In this document: positions 36,545-49,114 of the stretch, in pieces
How the letters are laid out: every line of letters begins with the position of its first letter
How positions within the stretch are numbered: the first letter of the stretch is position 1
Source of the DNA: Serpula lacrymans var. lacrymans S7.9
Taxonomy: Eukaryota; Basidiomycota; Agaricomycetes; Boletales; Serpulaceae
Direction of reading: 5' to 3'
Assembly (NCBI RefSeq): GCF_000218685.1
Contig: NW_006763294.1
Coordinates: 2,813,174-2,877,173 of the forward strand
DNA: 64,000 nucleotides
The notes under the pieces: model-generated
Seen by the model: the letters and a program-made list of their open reading frames with translations, nothing else
Database searches by the model: none
Told to the model about the DNA's origin: nothing
Translations under genes and position numbers: made by a program

Positions 36545-39435
36545 TCAACGAAATTCTGTATTTTTGGGAAAGCTTGAATCATAAGCTTTGATGATGATGG
36601 CTCGTCTATCATTCGGAAATGAGTCTTCTTGGAAGTTGCTCAGCATCAGACATGGCGCACCTATAGTCGACACAACTCCATGCCACCTGTGGTTCTTTTT
36701 ACTCATCTCAGGAGTCAGTATGCGGTGATTTGAGGGGACGACCACTTGGGAATGCTAAATACACACCGTCAGAACTTTGCAGCAAAAGGAAATACCGGAC
36801 GTACTTGTTGGTACCATTTACGGATATCTAAATCCTTTGGTACCGCCGCATGATAATCATTACTCACCACTTGAACGACTGCTTTGACAGACTTCTTTAC
36901 ACCAGCGACTATTTGGAATTTAGGATATGGACAAGTCATGACAGATACACAGTTCTTACAGCGTTCACTGAGCAGCGCGATGAGAGGTTGACACCCAGGT
37001 CCATGACCTATTACGATTACATTTTGCGCGTCCGATAGCCTGTAGTGGTTTATTAGACACCGAAATACCACCAAAAGATGGTTGCAATACAGACTGTATA
37101 TAATTGTCCCATAAATAGACGAGTATATTCCGTCCCAAGTCATCCTTGGACCAGCGAGACTTGAATGAAATCAGCCAATGTACATTCGCATGAGCAGTCT
37201 GCACTTACTCCTTTGGCATCGAAAGCGTAAGGTTTTGGGAAAATGTTCAGGTCAAGCAATGAATATCCTGCTTGTCGTATCCACGCCACTAGTTCTTTAG
37301 CGGAATCGATCTAAGTTTCCCCACCAAGAAGTTAACTCAATATGAAAACAAGGCTCGAGACACAGAAATACCAGATATGAGCGCTCCAAATTCACATTGC
37401 ATGTGACCGTAGAATCCAGTTCTATTCGGAGGTTCCCACTAAAAAACTGGTCAAGCTGCTCATCCCACTTCGAGAATTATAAGGACGAACAATTCATGTA
37501 TAAAGATAACGAGAGTTTTGTTGAAAGGCAAGTCCGAACTGTGAATAATCATCCTGAGCCATGTAAACAGAAAATCATGGGCATACTCACGTGCATAACA
37601 CTTGAGTTCCCAAAGCCTTTTCAAACGCTTCAGTCATCAAAGGTATTTGCAACATATCATAAGTGGTATAAAGATAGTGTTGGCGATGAGCTTTGAGGAT
37701 TTCTACACCACGAAAAGCTATATCAGAACAAAATTACCGGATAAGAAAATGCTTTACCAGGTATAGAGAAGGAGAGCGGTTCTAGCTCTAAATAAGACTA
37801 TCAACGATTGTGCAGCAAGTTGAGATGCCAATAATAAAATACCTTCACGAGGTTCACAGGCTTTAGGTTTCACGCTCTTCCAGTATTTGCTCTGCTCTAA
37901 AGCTACTTGCCACACAGTCTCTGTGGCTGCTTCCGTTGCGGTCATTGGGGGTAATTCCTCTGGTGGTTCACCGAGCATTACTCTCGTAACAGCCAAAGCA
38001 GAGTTAGCTGTAGCATCGACGCAGTATCCACCCTATACAAATTAGTTTGAGTTATGGCAGTAAGTGCCATATTTTTTGATAAAATATACGAGACCTCAAG
38101 TGCCACAATAAGTTTGCCACCAGCTAGGCCCGACAACATGTGTGTCATGTGAGCATAGCCTATAGGGGTGACACGGCATTCGCCCAGTGGATCACCTTCC
38201 ACAGCGTCAAAACCCGCAGAGACTACAAGTAAAATATCCATCAGACTATTCACTCAAAGCTGGGGATTTTTTCTATACTTATCACTAGTTCTGGGGCGAA
38301 CTCCATGGCGATGGGCATAACAATACTCGTAAATGCGTGGAGGTAATCTGCATCCCCCATTCCAATCTCCGGCCAGGGGATATTGACGGAACTGAAAACA
38401 CCTGTTATGAGTGGAGTATATGCTAGCAAAAGAACGCACTATCCACGGCCGGCGCCTTCTCCGCAGGACGAGATCCCTCCAAAGGTTCCACCCGGATAAA
38501 ACTGGCCGTTTTGATAACGGTGAAGAGACACGTACAGAATAGAGGGATCGTCGTTGAATGCACGCTGGGTACCATTGCCTGCAAGCTATTTGTACGGTGA
38601 AATTGAGACGTTACACACGGATAGCTTACCATGGTGGACGTCCCTGTATAAGTTATACTGCACTTAGCGTTGACAATTGAGGACACATGGAGCAGACGCA
38701 CCAGTCCAAGATCATAATTCGTTTCACAGGCGTCAGGAGCTGCACTACTCTTGCAGCCACCGCTACATTGTTGAAGAAACAAAAACCCATGTGTTCGTCA
38801 GGCTCTGCATGATGACCTGGAGGTCGTACAATTGCAAAGGCCTTTTTCAGTTCGTTCCTTGCGACTGCAAGGCATGCTTCTATCACACCACCACAGCTCA
38901 ACAGAGCAGAGCGTGTTGTACCGGTATTTACATAAAGAGATAGTAGATCATAGTAAGCTTCAGAGTCTTGGATATCTTGAAGAGTCAATGCTAATACACG
39001 AAGTAACCGCCGCGTAGTCAGCTAGAGTTTGCGTTTAACAAAGTCAAGAGAGTCACACTGTATGGCTTGTATCCTATGCCAGAGATCTTCGCTATGAACG
39101 AGGAGTACTTCCTCTCGTTTAGCCGCTCGAATAGGTATCCGCTTCATTTTCTGATCGAGATGCGCCTCTGAGATTAGTTTCCATATGCGAATTATACGCT
39201 CAGGCTGCTCTTCATGGCCACGCAGGCACCAGTGCTCCAACATCTCTGACGAATAAACATATCCTACAGTTAGCTCTAGGATGCGAAGGGGTTCAGACGA
39301 AGCACGTCCTGGGCCTGGAGAAGGTGGTCGTGCTGGTGCTGGATCGTTTGTTGGAGTGTCATCTACATCCATCACGTCTTTTTTTGAAGGTTGGTTTCGG
39401 TATAGGGTTGAATATACTTCTTGTAGGCTTGCCAT
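36545..39435 (-). CDS. HDA1: Class II histone deacetylase with Arb2 domain (HDA1 type)
   Basis: Zinc-dependent lysine deacetylase of the HDA1/Clr3 type, a silencing enzyme. The N-terminus (ATG 39435) is [15 protein letters not shown]..., then [20 protein letters not shown] marks the catalytic domain start. Catalytic motifs are [47 protein letters not shown] (two introns inside), [37 protein letters not shown] and the downstream Gly/Tyr-rich loop. The C-terminal Arb2 half contains [80 protein letters not shown] and SVKAVVQVV. The gene is split into more than ten short exons. The last exon and exact stop (36545) are the least certain part. Confidence 0.9.
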
Positions 39436-39866
39436 GATAATGAAGGAAAGATGTTCATGAGGCTGAAGAGCGCCAACCTGATATTAAAGCCTACATTAAT
39501 GGCACTTTTCAGAGCCTACGGGGTCCTGAGCCTAAATGAGGAAGATTTCCGGGACGTCCGGCGGCTGCACCGGTTTGTATAGGCTATTTTACGGGCCGGC
39601 TCAAGCTCTTCCGGCCTAGTCGCCGAAGACCAATGCCAAATACTGTCATCGGATTCTTGCATCAAAGCGTAGCAGTATATCACCCCATTCAAGCGTGTTA
39701 TTTTGGTAAATATCGACTGTCATACTGTACGCGTAGAAGTAAAACATGGTTCAATAGGCCAACACCTTGCTGATCGAACCATACTGTAAAATCCAGAACC
39801 GTCTAAAAGTTATAATTAACAAAAGGCCAGAGTCTGGGTAACGTGAACCTCTTCGCATGTCTTCCA
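39436..39866 (-). promoter_or_regulatory. HDA1 promoter / eIF3k 3' flank
   Basis: 431 bp without a gene between two minus-strand genes. No element recognised. Confidence 0.5.
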
Positions 39867-40820
39867 TCATCGCTTCAAGGTAGTGTGCGCGATAATATTT
39901 GTCAGCTCTAAAATAACCATGATATCAGAAGACATTCAGTCCAGATAACACGAGTAAAACCTACGTTTCAATTCGATCTGCTCTTGGACCACTATAGACT
40001 CGATTTCATTGTCTGGGTTGGCAGGAATGGTGAAAATTCCGGCAGAAGCGTCAAACGTCCACTCGTGCTGTTCAGCAAATGCTTCCAGCTCCGCACCTAA
40101 GAAAACAAAAGGTTACACACTCGGGAACTTAAACTGCCCAAAGACACGAACCTCGCAGGTTCAAGTAAGAACCCAACCTCTCGGACGATATCTTCGTGAA
40201 TGACGTCTTAACAGCTCGGACGACGACTTCTCTGATAGCATCTTCGAAGCCAACGTATTCTATAGTATAGTTTTCTCGCAGCGGCTCAAGCTGCTCGGAG
40301 TGATACAGCGTCCAGAAAGCGGGGAAACGGCATTGGATAAGAAGAGTGTGCATAGTGCTGAGAGATGGTATCAGGTCAGGGAGAGGATCTTCTGATTTGG
40401 GGGCAGGAGGCCGTTCATCGAAAAGAGACAAACAGTGGCTGAAGTCGGGTAATGGTGCAGCGGTAAGTGCTTTTAGTAGAATGTTTACGACAACATCAGG
40501 ATTGTAAAGGTCGGGGTTGAATTGATATCTGTAAGAGTTCGGGTCAGGCTAATCACGAAACGTCTGGAAGAGTAATACATACAGTTTTAAAATGGCGAGA
40601 TTGGCTAAACAGTCGTACTCTTGACTGCGGATCTGTTGATAAAGGTAATCTTCCAAGATCCCAACATTAGATGGGTTGTAACGGTCTGGAATTTCAGTGC
40701 TGCTCAGGACTAAATCTTGAGTAATATTGTGTAAAACGTACCAACTCCAGAGACTAGATTTTCTATTACACTGGTCCGCGTCGAAGGCGATATCCAGGCA
40801 GTTGCAGTACTGGAAGGCAT
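39867..40820 (-). CDS. eIF3k: Eukaryotic translation initiation factor 3 subunit K
   Basis: Non-core, PCI-type subunit of eIF3. The true start is ATG at 40820 (MPSSTATAWISPSTRTSVIE), not the longer frame through the first intron. Splicing then gives VDRYNPSNVGILEDYLYQQI, EYDCLANLAILKLYQFNPDL and VVVNILLKALTAAPLPDFSH. A PCI-like part follows (MHTLLIQCRFPAFWTLYHSE, GFEDAIREVVVRAVKTSFTK, RLGSYLNLRG), then HEWTFDASAGIFTIPANPDN and a final exon QLTNIIAHTTLKR. The RYNP...NLA-LKLYQFNP block is the family hallmark. Five exons, about 230 residues, matching the usual 218-230. Budding yeast lacks this subunit. Confidence 0.94.
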
Positions 40821-41184
40821 AACTAGACAATTTCAGTTGAAGGATAGTTCTGGTGAGAGATGTAAATTAAAGTTTGCCGATGCGGCCTCAGCACTTTTTT
40901 GCATGACCCCGCCTTGGGTATGGGGGGTTATTCAAGTCACGTGATCACACGCGTTTGACCTCAGACACAAGTAGATGTCAAGTAGAGATAATAAATGTAT
41001 GACGTTTAGACCATGAATCAGTTCACGATTCAGACGAACAGGGTAATGCGAATAGTGCACGATTGGGCTCCTCCGACCCCAAATAGACATCATACCAGCA
41101 ATGAGTTATCGCACTGATATACCTCATGGTATGGCTATTTCGAAGGATTGGATGATATTATAGAACTATACGTGTATAATACAA
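40821..41184. promoter_or_regulatory. eIF3k promoter / CSN1 3' flank
   Basis: 364 bp without a gene. A CACGTG-like CACGTGATCACACG stretch occurs near 40938. Nothing else was recognised. Confidence 0.45.
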
Positions 41185-43125
41185 TCAGTCGCCCAAGAGC
41201 TCGCCTGAATGACCGCTTTGAGGCACTTTCGGTGACTTGACGACAATATCAGCTTGCTGCCTGCATATCCCGCCGTCCCATTTCGTTAATTCTACAACGC
41301 AGAAAGATAACAAGAGAAGAATAAAAAGGCTTACAAACGCATACGCAGCAACAATTTGCGATTAGCACACTGCATTTCGGCACCAGCGCGTATGGCACGT
41401 GCGAATAACTCTGCCCGGTAGTCGGTTTTCTTTGCTTTCAGTATCTAATTTGTGAGCGGTGATGGTGCGGATGAGAAAGTGTTTGAGGACATATAATCTG
41501 GGTCGATAAGAAGAAGAGCAACCCACCTTGTTCTGACTATCTACTCTTCCTTGTATTTGCCCAGACTGGATGAGGGCAACGACCTCCTTCTCGACCTCCT
41601 CGATCGTCCATCCAAAGGCTGTACTCATTCGGTCCAGCTTTATCGATGCAAACGGCTGAAAATACAGGATAATGGCAACGTTGCGAATGCAGTTGGTAAT
41701 CTCTTGGATGTGTGCGGCAAGGTGCAAGTCAACCGAGTGTCGTGTCTGCCGGCGAAGCCAGTTAACCAAAGCTCACACTCTGAGAAGAGACATCAAAATA
41801 AAGATGCATACTGAATACCGGGAGAGTAACTCGAGTGTCATTTTAAAGTTACTCGTCATATATGCTTGGATGAGTTCTCGAATGTAGGGCTCCTGCTCGA
41901 TGTATACCGAAAAGACAGCATTGTCGAGCAATTGTGACTTGATTGCAGAACGAGACAGAGTCGATAGTGCGCACAGCGTGCCATATATTGCAATATCACT
42001 CGGTGCTACCAGCTATTATTTTGATGTCATCTCGCATTCAACGCATTAGACATATAGCATGTATTCACCTTGCCTAGCCAATCTCCGAGCTGTTGTGCAG
42101 ACCCCAGTTTCAAAAAGGTTAACGCAGCCTTCTCGTAGTTTGCCAGACCAAGGCAAGAAAGCGCTGTGGCCAAGTCGAGTTTTGATTGTACTTTCTCTCG
42201 CTCTGCAAACTTCTTATTCGTGGTTGCCTGTGTTGCTTGTGGATTGTTCGCGGCTGCGTTATTACTCGCAGCATTGGCAGCGTCCAGGGCAGCATCAGCC
42301 TTGAAGACGTACGTCGGGATATGAGCATAGTTCTTTTGTTCAATCAACAACTTAACCATGCCATCGTTTCTTCTATTAGCTCATTTCATCCGATTGAATA
42401 AGCCAGAGGATGCGCTTACCTCGAGTACGGAGAGGCACATATCAAGGACATGTTGGCTTGTTGTACAAAACTCTCGTGACTTTGTATAGTTTTTCAGTGC
42501 CATAGGAAAATCTCCCGTAGCACGGAAGAAATCGCCAAGGTCTCTATGACCCATCTTCAGATAACGTACCGATCAGCCAAACTATAGCCTTTTCTGTCAC
42601 AGACATGGTACAGAACGCACTCGTATGCTCTCTTTGATCATATTATTTGAATAGGTCTTCAATTCTACCTCCAGCTTCGTCCTTTCAGCCTGATTCTTCT
42701 TCACAGTTTCATCCATCCATGATGACCGCATCGAGTCGATTTCGGAGGTGGGTGGTACATTTACGCCTGGGATAGAGGCGAGATATTCGTAAGTGGCGAT
42801 GGCAGATTGGTACAGAGCTGGATCGCGCAATTGCTGGATATGTGTGAGTGCGAGTTTAAGGGCTTGAGGAGCAATGGTGGGACATGTAGATATGACGAGG
42901 AGAAGGCGATCAACAGCAGTACGGCCTTTGGCGAAGATATGAGCCCTGTTCAAGAAGATATGAATCGCATATACCTGTGTAACCAGATATGTAGGTTTCC
43001 AGATCGAACGGATGCGCATCGTCTACAGGAAGAAGAGTAGGTCGCTTCTGGCCTTTCTGGAAAGCATTGTTCTCGCCGCCGTGCGAGATGTTCTCGGGGA
43101 TGTCGACCTCCATTTCGATGGGCAT
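41185..43125 (-). CDS. CSN1: COP9 signalosome subunit 1 (PCI protein)
   Basis: Subunit of the cullin-deneddylating COP9 signalosome. The start is ATG 43125 ([20 protein letters not shown]), followed by [20 protein letters not shown] and [20 protein letters not shown]. Next are [20 protein letters not shown] and [24 protein letters not shown] text across an intron, then [20 protein letters not shown]. The PCI winged helix is [40 protein letters not shown] and [21 protein letters not shown] last intron gives the conserved tail [18 protein letters not shown], ending at 41185. Stopping at 41331 would lose this tail. The proteasome subunit Rpn7 is a relative, but the tail and PCI text fit CSN1. 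Confidence 0.9.
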
Positions 43126-43749
43126 GCGAGTATTCGTACGGACAGATTCAGACTTTCATGCAAGGCGGAGGCTTGAAAAGGTGATTGCAGGTTTGCGATA
43201 AGATCGAACTTGAACGAAACTCAGATCGTGTTCCGCTTAGCACTGGAATTTGCTTTACAGCGACAGCAATGTAATGAAAGAACAGTTAGTTAAACGTTAA
43301 ACGTTGTCGACGTCGACGTTGTCTGCAGTGGCCACCGGCAGCAATCCTCATTCGGAGTCCTCCCGCGGTACACACCACCCTATTTGGGCTTGTTTACCAA
43401 AGGCTTCCAATGCTCGGTAACAAAATTGACTACCGACACCTGCTCACACCTCAGACAAAGTATCTGTGCTACTAGTAAGAAATAAAACATTAGCTTAACG
43501 TGCTAATACAGCTTTGACTTGGATTTTACCAACACTAGCAGAGTAATTTTTCTGTGCTGCCAATGCCCATAACCCACGTCTAAGAACCATACGAACTTAC
43601 TGCACCCTTTGCCCAAGGCTTCAATCCCCTTTAGCCAACGAAAGCGTATGGTCCTTTTGTTTCGTACCCTCTGCCCATCGCTCCATCTTCTAACTGTTTC
43701 TACTTAAAATGATACACGTGCAGTCTTGCCCAACTCACGAAACTCCCTC
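43126..43749. promoter_or_regulatory. Bidirectional intergenic region (CSN1 / PP2C)
   Basis: 624 bp between divergent genes with no coding signal. Tandem AAACGTT elements followed by a GTCGAC-rich palindromic run lie at about 43290-43320. Confidence 0.45.
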
Positions 43750-45188
43750 ATGTCTAACCCACCTGTTTATCGCCAATGTAACATCACAGGCTATGCGCTG
43801 ACAGATCCTGGACCGTGGAGGTACCGCTTGCTTTCTGAACCAGCACTCACGGCCGAGTTTACTCGCCTGGTCAAGACTGAAAATGTACTCGGATCAGCTT
43901 GTGTCTGTCTCCAGCCGAACCGCCAACCTAGCGAAGACAGACATGCCATCCGTGACCTCCACCTTCCGCTCGGAAATTGGCGTTTCGCTGGAGTCTTTGA
44001 CGGTAGGCAGTATAGCTTATCACTCGATCGAGTCAATACTGAAAGCTTGTTATCTCTTTTCACACAGGACATGCCGGTAAAGAGACAGTAGATTACACTG
44101 TTTCTGCCTTCCCTACCTTCCTTCAAAGGTCCTTATCTGCAGCATTTGCAAACATTGACAAAGACTCGTTCTCTCCACAATTCGTGTCCAAGGCTTTAGC
44201 TCAGGCTGTCGTTGACTTTGATAATTCTATCATGAACGACTTTGTGGGCCTCTTCCCAGGAGGGCTCGATGGCCTTGCAAAGCTCTCTGACAGTGAGATC
44301 GAGGCCATAGTCAATGACTCCGCGTCAGGTGGAAAGAATAATATCAAAGTACTACGATGCATGAGAGGCTCGACTCTCCTCGTTTCTCTCCTCGACCCAT
44401 CAAGGGAAAATCTCTGGGTTGCAAGTCTGGGTGACTGCCAAGCTGGTGAGCTTAAGTAGCGTGCAAGCGGACTTTGTCGCTCATGTTACTTTTGTAACAA
44501 AGCCCTTGGATCGAAAGGCTCGACTGGTGTTTGGCATTCCACCCTTCTGAGTTCCAACCACAATGGTGTAGATGCTGCAGAAACTGATCGCATTAATAAG
44601 GAACATCCAGGCGAAGCAGCCTGCGTGGAGAACGACCGAGTACTAGGTGCAATCGCCCCAACTCGCGGTCAGTCTCCTCTATGCATCCCGTCCCATCATC
44701 CTCGCTGATCCTCCCATATTTATCCAGTTATCGGTGACCACACATTCAAACTACCAGTTCCCTACACACGGCGCGTCTTCCTGAACACTATACCCGGTTT
44801 CTATGACACGTCCAAGGTATTAAATATGATAGGGCGCAGCAAGACACCTCCATATCTCTCCAACATCCCTGACGTCCGGCACGTCGATCTCAAAGCGCTC
44901 AACAGCACAGACCAATTCTTGCTCATGTGTTCAGACGGGCTCGTCGATATGTACATGGACGGTCCCCAAGATGCGGCCTTTTTTGAGAGGGTGGTGGAGA
45001 GTTGGGTCAGGATTGTGGGTGATAAGATTGGTAAAGGTGGGAGTGGGTCTGGGTTGGAAGCGCCTGCGCTGTCGCTAATGCGTGATGCTCTCGGGGGTGC
45101 CGATGAGGACAAGGTGTCGCGGATGTTGACCGTGGAGACACCAGAGAAGTGCATGGACGACATCACTCTTCTGTTGCAGCGCATCTGA
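43750..45188 (+). CDS. PP2C-type (PPM) protein phosphatase, PTC5/PDP-like
   Basis: Metal-dependent Ser/Thr phosphatase. ATG 43750 (MSNPPVYRQCNITGYALTDP) precedes SACVCLQPNRQPSEDRHAIR and NWRFAGVFDGHAGKETVDYT, which supply the metal-binding ED and DG residues. After introns come GSTLLVSLLDPSRENLWVAS with LGDCQA (GD motif), EHPGEAACVENDRVLGAIAP, RRVFLNTIPGFYDTSKVLNM, DQFLLMCSDGLVDMYMDG (DG motif) and MDDITLLLQRI, whose DD is the final metal site. The EHPGE...DRVLG text is characteristic of the pyruvate-dehydrogenase-phosphatase (PDP/PTC5) branch, which suggests but does not prove a mitochondrial substrate. No clear targeting peptide is visible. About 400 residues. Confidence 0.88.
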
Positions 45189-45444
45189 GACGATACCAGG
45201 TTGGTCAAAGTTTGTATTATCCCTAGTAGCTGTATTAGTAGTAAGGTCTAACCGTTACATCTATTTCTAAGGCGTTAGCTCGTCCCTCACAAAACTTTGA
45301 CTATCACATCAGTAATTTGGTCTGATTGGGGAGACTTGAGTTGGCAGGGCTAACGTATGCGTATTGTGAATGAAAAAATTGATTTGAGTGATGAAGATTT
45401 GTAAGTTTGGACTACGATATATTGGTTAACATAACATTATATTG

Positions 45445-47946
45445 TCATACATGTGCTGTCGGCAAATCAAACCGATCTTGTAGAATCACAAGACTCCACA
45501 CGAAAAGAAGTGTCCTGGCCCGTTTATCAAGCCCACCGTCCACAGGCGATTCAGGCGACTCGAGATAGTCGTGGAGCAATCCTTTGATGTGATCCCAGTT
45601 CGCAAACCCAAGGCGCCTGACAGTAGCTTCGGTAACTCGCTCCTTCAGCATGACCTGTAAAGCCGTGTAGACTTTTTCGCCACTGACTGCAGCTGGACGA
45701 GGGATGGGAACATTGTATTGGGATTTCTTGCGATAGTATAGTTCATCTGTAATGAATGGCCGCACGGCTTGACGCAGCACCCACTTCTCGATGAAAGACC
45801 ATTTACGCGGGGTTATCTCTGGCTCTCCCTCCAGGACGGGTCTTACTTTGAGAGATCTGGTGATTATTTGAATTGGGTCTGTCTGGGTAACATGGTAGGG
45901 AGGTGCTCACGGAGGAAGTGTGTTGGCGTATTCCACCAGCTTGTGGTCCAAAAATGGAGGCCTCCCTTCAATTGAGTTGGCCATCTCGGAACGTTCACCG
46001 ACGTAGTTCAGAATCCCATTGCTAAGCATGGTTTTTGAAACAGAATACTGCATAAAATCCCATAAACAATCATACCCAACAAAAAGAAAAGTTATCAAGA
46101 AGCACTGACCAGTCCCATATGCAATGGGTGCCATTGACCAGTGATAGCCTTCTCTCTAGCTCTCGCGTCGAAACCTTCAGCGATTATTTGCGTAAGTTCA
46201 GGTCCACCGACTTTTTGGAGAACTTCAGCAGTGAAAAGATCTGGAGGAGGGCTACTGGTAGCCCAGACGCGGTGCGTGCTGATTCCGCCATACATATCTC
46301 GACCCATTGTGGCATCGGTGAAAGACATGTTGCTAATCGAGACGTGATCCTGGGGTGGCTTCATCGCTTCGACGGTTTTGAGATACATATCCAGCTCATC
46401 CTTGGCAGGAAGCGGGAATCCGAGGCTCACAGATGCAGGGTCAGTATCCCGCAGATAATCTAGCAGGAGGAACGAGTAGCCCCCAAATACTTCGTCTGAC
46501 CCTTCACCAGAAAGAATGACCTGGAACCCGTAGTACACGCATACATTCTAGTGAGTGATAATTCAGCATTAAAATAAAATGAAAGAAAAATCACCTTATA
46601 CCCTTGTTCCCGAACGAACTTTGACAGAATGACTTTACCGGCACCGTGAAGAGTCAGCGTTGGTTGCTCAGCATGCCAAACTGCTGGCTCGAAATTTTCT
46701 ACAAGATCTGTTTCAGTAGGTTCGATCATATGTACGTCAGCACCAATTGTGGCAGCCATTCGTCGTGCTATTGGGCCCTCATCCAGTACTCCGCTTTCTA
46801 CAATACATAAAACCATAAGAAATTCAGAGTCATAGAAACGATGGATAACGATACAAAGACGACTCACGAGGGAACGCAAGTGTGAACGTTGCCAATTTGG
46901 CATCTGGATCCTTTTCTTTCAATAAAGAAGCAGCGATACCTGCTACTGCAGCGCTATCGATTCCACCACTAAGGTACAAACCAAGTGGAACGTCGGAACG
47001 CAGACGCAATCTCACTGCTTCCACTAATCGCTCACGTACACCATCAATCATCTCCTCCACCGTACGAGTTTCCACGACAGTTGGAGGTGCATACGAATGG
47101 TCCCAGTAAGCTTGAATTTTTAGGTGGCCAGTACGGCGGAGAGTGATGGAGTGGCCCATGGGGACCTATGAGATAAACATGATGTATTTGATACGCGTTC
47201 ACTCGGTCAATGCACATCAAGCTGACCTTGAAGACACCCTTGAAGACGGTTCTGTCATCATTCAAGTCACCCATTTGAACAACACTCTCGACATCCCACT
47301 CAGGTTTCCATCCAAAAGCTCTCATGGCCTTCACTTCACTGGAAATGAGAAGGTGGCCGTCGACCAGGGAGTAATAAAGTGGCTTGATGCCAAACCGATC
47401 GCGGGCAGCGAACAGTAAGTCACGACGTGAATCATAAAGCACAAAAGCAAATTCTCCACGGAGCCAAGTCAAGAGGTTGAAGCCATAACATTTGTACCTA
47501 GCGATGCAACAATGACATACTATCGAGTCAGTGGTTGAGAAAGATGGGCTTACAGATGCACAACGAGTTCAGAATCTGAGTTTGTCTTGAAGTGGGATCC
47601 TTTTGCTTCTAGCTCTGCACGGATACGCTCATAATCATAAAGCTCGCCTGTTACGACAACATGGACATTATAATCATCATCGTGGAGAGGTTGTTGGCCA
47701 GTAACCAAGTCAATAATAGATAGGCGGACGTGGCCCATAGCTTCAATAATATATATACTGAGCGACGACAAAGCGCATATATGAGAACGACTTACCGACT
47801 CTACCATCCGGAGAGACATAAGTACCAGTGGAGTCAGGACCTCGATGAGTGATCGCGCTGATCGATTGATCTACTTGTGCCTGTAGAGCAGTTGCAGAAG
47901 AGGGGGAAGCATTGTCGGTAGCATATGAAACAGATATTCCACACAT
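45445..47946 (-). CDS. Asparagine synthetase (glutamine-hydrolysing)
   Basis: Makes asparagine from aspartate, ATP and glutamine. The start MCGISVSYATDNAS leaves Cys2 as the glutaminase nucleophile. THRGPDSTGTYVSPDGRVG, GHVRLSIIDLVTGQQPLHDD and LRGEFAFVLYDSRRDLLFAA with RDRFGIKPLYYSLVD complete the amidotransferase domain. The synthetase domain has the PP-loop in LGLYLSGGIDSAAVAGIAA, then LHGAGKVILSKFVREQGYKV, ILSGEGSDEVFGGYSFLLLD, MANSIEGRPPFLDHKLVEYA and RQAVRPFITDELYYRKKSQY. Numerous introns. The insert-rich C-terminal half is of the long bacterial AsnB-like type found in many basidiomycetes, not the compact yeast ASN1 type. Catalytic residues appear complete. Confidence 0.92.
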
Positions 47947-48478
47947 TGTTGCAGGGAGTGTAAAGAGTCCACTGGAACTGTTCGGTCTGGTTATTTATTT
48001 GCAAGCAACAATCGATTGCGGAAGTGCCACAGCATTGAAGCCGCTAAGGGTGTTGACGTGGTGAACCGGGTCACATTCCAGTGACACACTAACCATAGAA
48101 GCTAGAACACTATTTAGAAACCTTGGCGTACAATATCTTGATCATCTTCGGTTCTTGTTTGTGGGAACATTAGCTGTGCGTTAGGGGTCCATGCTGGAGT
48201 ACATACTCCGTTTAAAAAGGGTAATAGAAGCGAAAACATCGCAAAGAGGAGCCTTATACGGTTGCGAACCTCATTGCAAGGCTGGTACCCATGACCAAAA
48301 CGCGGACACGAGGTCGCCAGAATGCGAAGTCTCGGAGATGCTTGAAATCGACTAAAAGCTTGCAAACTTCCAGGTTTTGCCATGGTTCGTAGCTAGACAA
48401 AGGCAAGATGTTGCAACCATCAGACGCCGAATTGTTGAAGAAAACCAGAACAAATGCCGGTGGACGATACAAGAAGGA
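47947..48478. promoter_or_regulatory. Asparagine synthetase promoter region
   Basis: About 530 bp upstream of the asparagine synthetase start. No recognised motif. The plus-strand end may already belong to the hypothetical gene that follows. Confidence 0.4.
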
Positions 48479-48962
48479 ATGAAAGTTGTGTCACGGTTGC
48501 AAGGCAAGTCCGAGTCTGACTTTCGCCGCATGACATTGACATCGGGCTCGGCGAAACGTCGGCAATGGCGGTCTCCATATGGTATGTTCTCTAGTGCCAC
48601 TCTTCCCGGCCGCCAAAGATCCAAATGTTCAACGCTGAAAATTCAGCGGTATGTTTTACTGAAATTTCTTCAAATAGCATGCCCCAGAAAACTCGCTCAG
48701 AAAACTTGCTGCACTTCGTAGCCGCGTTCACGACTCTCGAGAGATTACATACTTACCTTGAAATTTTTTCTCTCATAGCTTTGGATCTTCTGTTCCGTCT
48801 ACTTCCCCATATGGCCCCAGCGCTGTAGAAGCATTTCGGTCTATAGCAAGGTCCAGGAATGCCATCAATCTATTCGGCTACGACTTGGATGTACCAATGC
48901 CAAACTTACATCTTATGTGGCTGAAGCATGTCACTGTTATCGTCAAACCGCTTTCTTTCTAG
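48479..48962 (+). CDS. Hypothetical short spliced gene
   Basis: Unrecognised. Removing a 65-nt GTATGT...TTCAG intron (about 48580-48645) and a GTTCAC...CATAG intron (about 48728-48778) leaves one open frame of about 110 codons. It reads GMKVVSRLQGKSESDFRR, then VCFTEISSNSMPQKTRSENL, then FGSSVPSTSPYGPSAVEAFR, FGYDLDVPMPNLHLMWLKH and a stop at 48960-48962. The first ATG in frame is at about 48479. An upstream exon is possible. Codon content looks protein-like but no domain is seen, so this could be a chance reading. Confidence 0.3.
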
Positions 48963-49114
48963 GGCTATGTTCAATATCAAAGATGTGTACGTCGAACCCG
49001 AGACGAATCAGTCTATTTTGAAGCCTTAACTTTAAATAATACAAACAGTCACAGTCGCAATCGAAGCGCTTGGATACTCTGTTGCTGGAACTCTCCCACC
49101 TGTCTTTCATCCTT

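Noticed and set aside
41249..41333. Alternative stops for CSN1 at 41331 or 41249
   Set aside because: A small final intron instead yields the tail [13 protein letters not shown], matching the family C-terminus, so 41185 is preferred.
43726..43749. Upstream non-ATG start for the PP2C gene
   Set aside because: The codon is TTG; the first ATG is at 43750.
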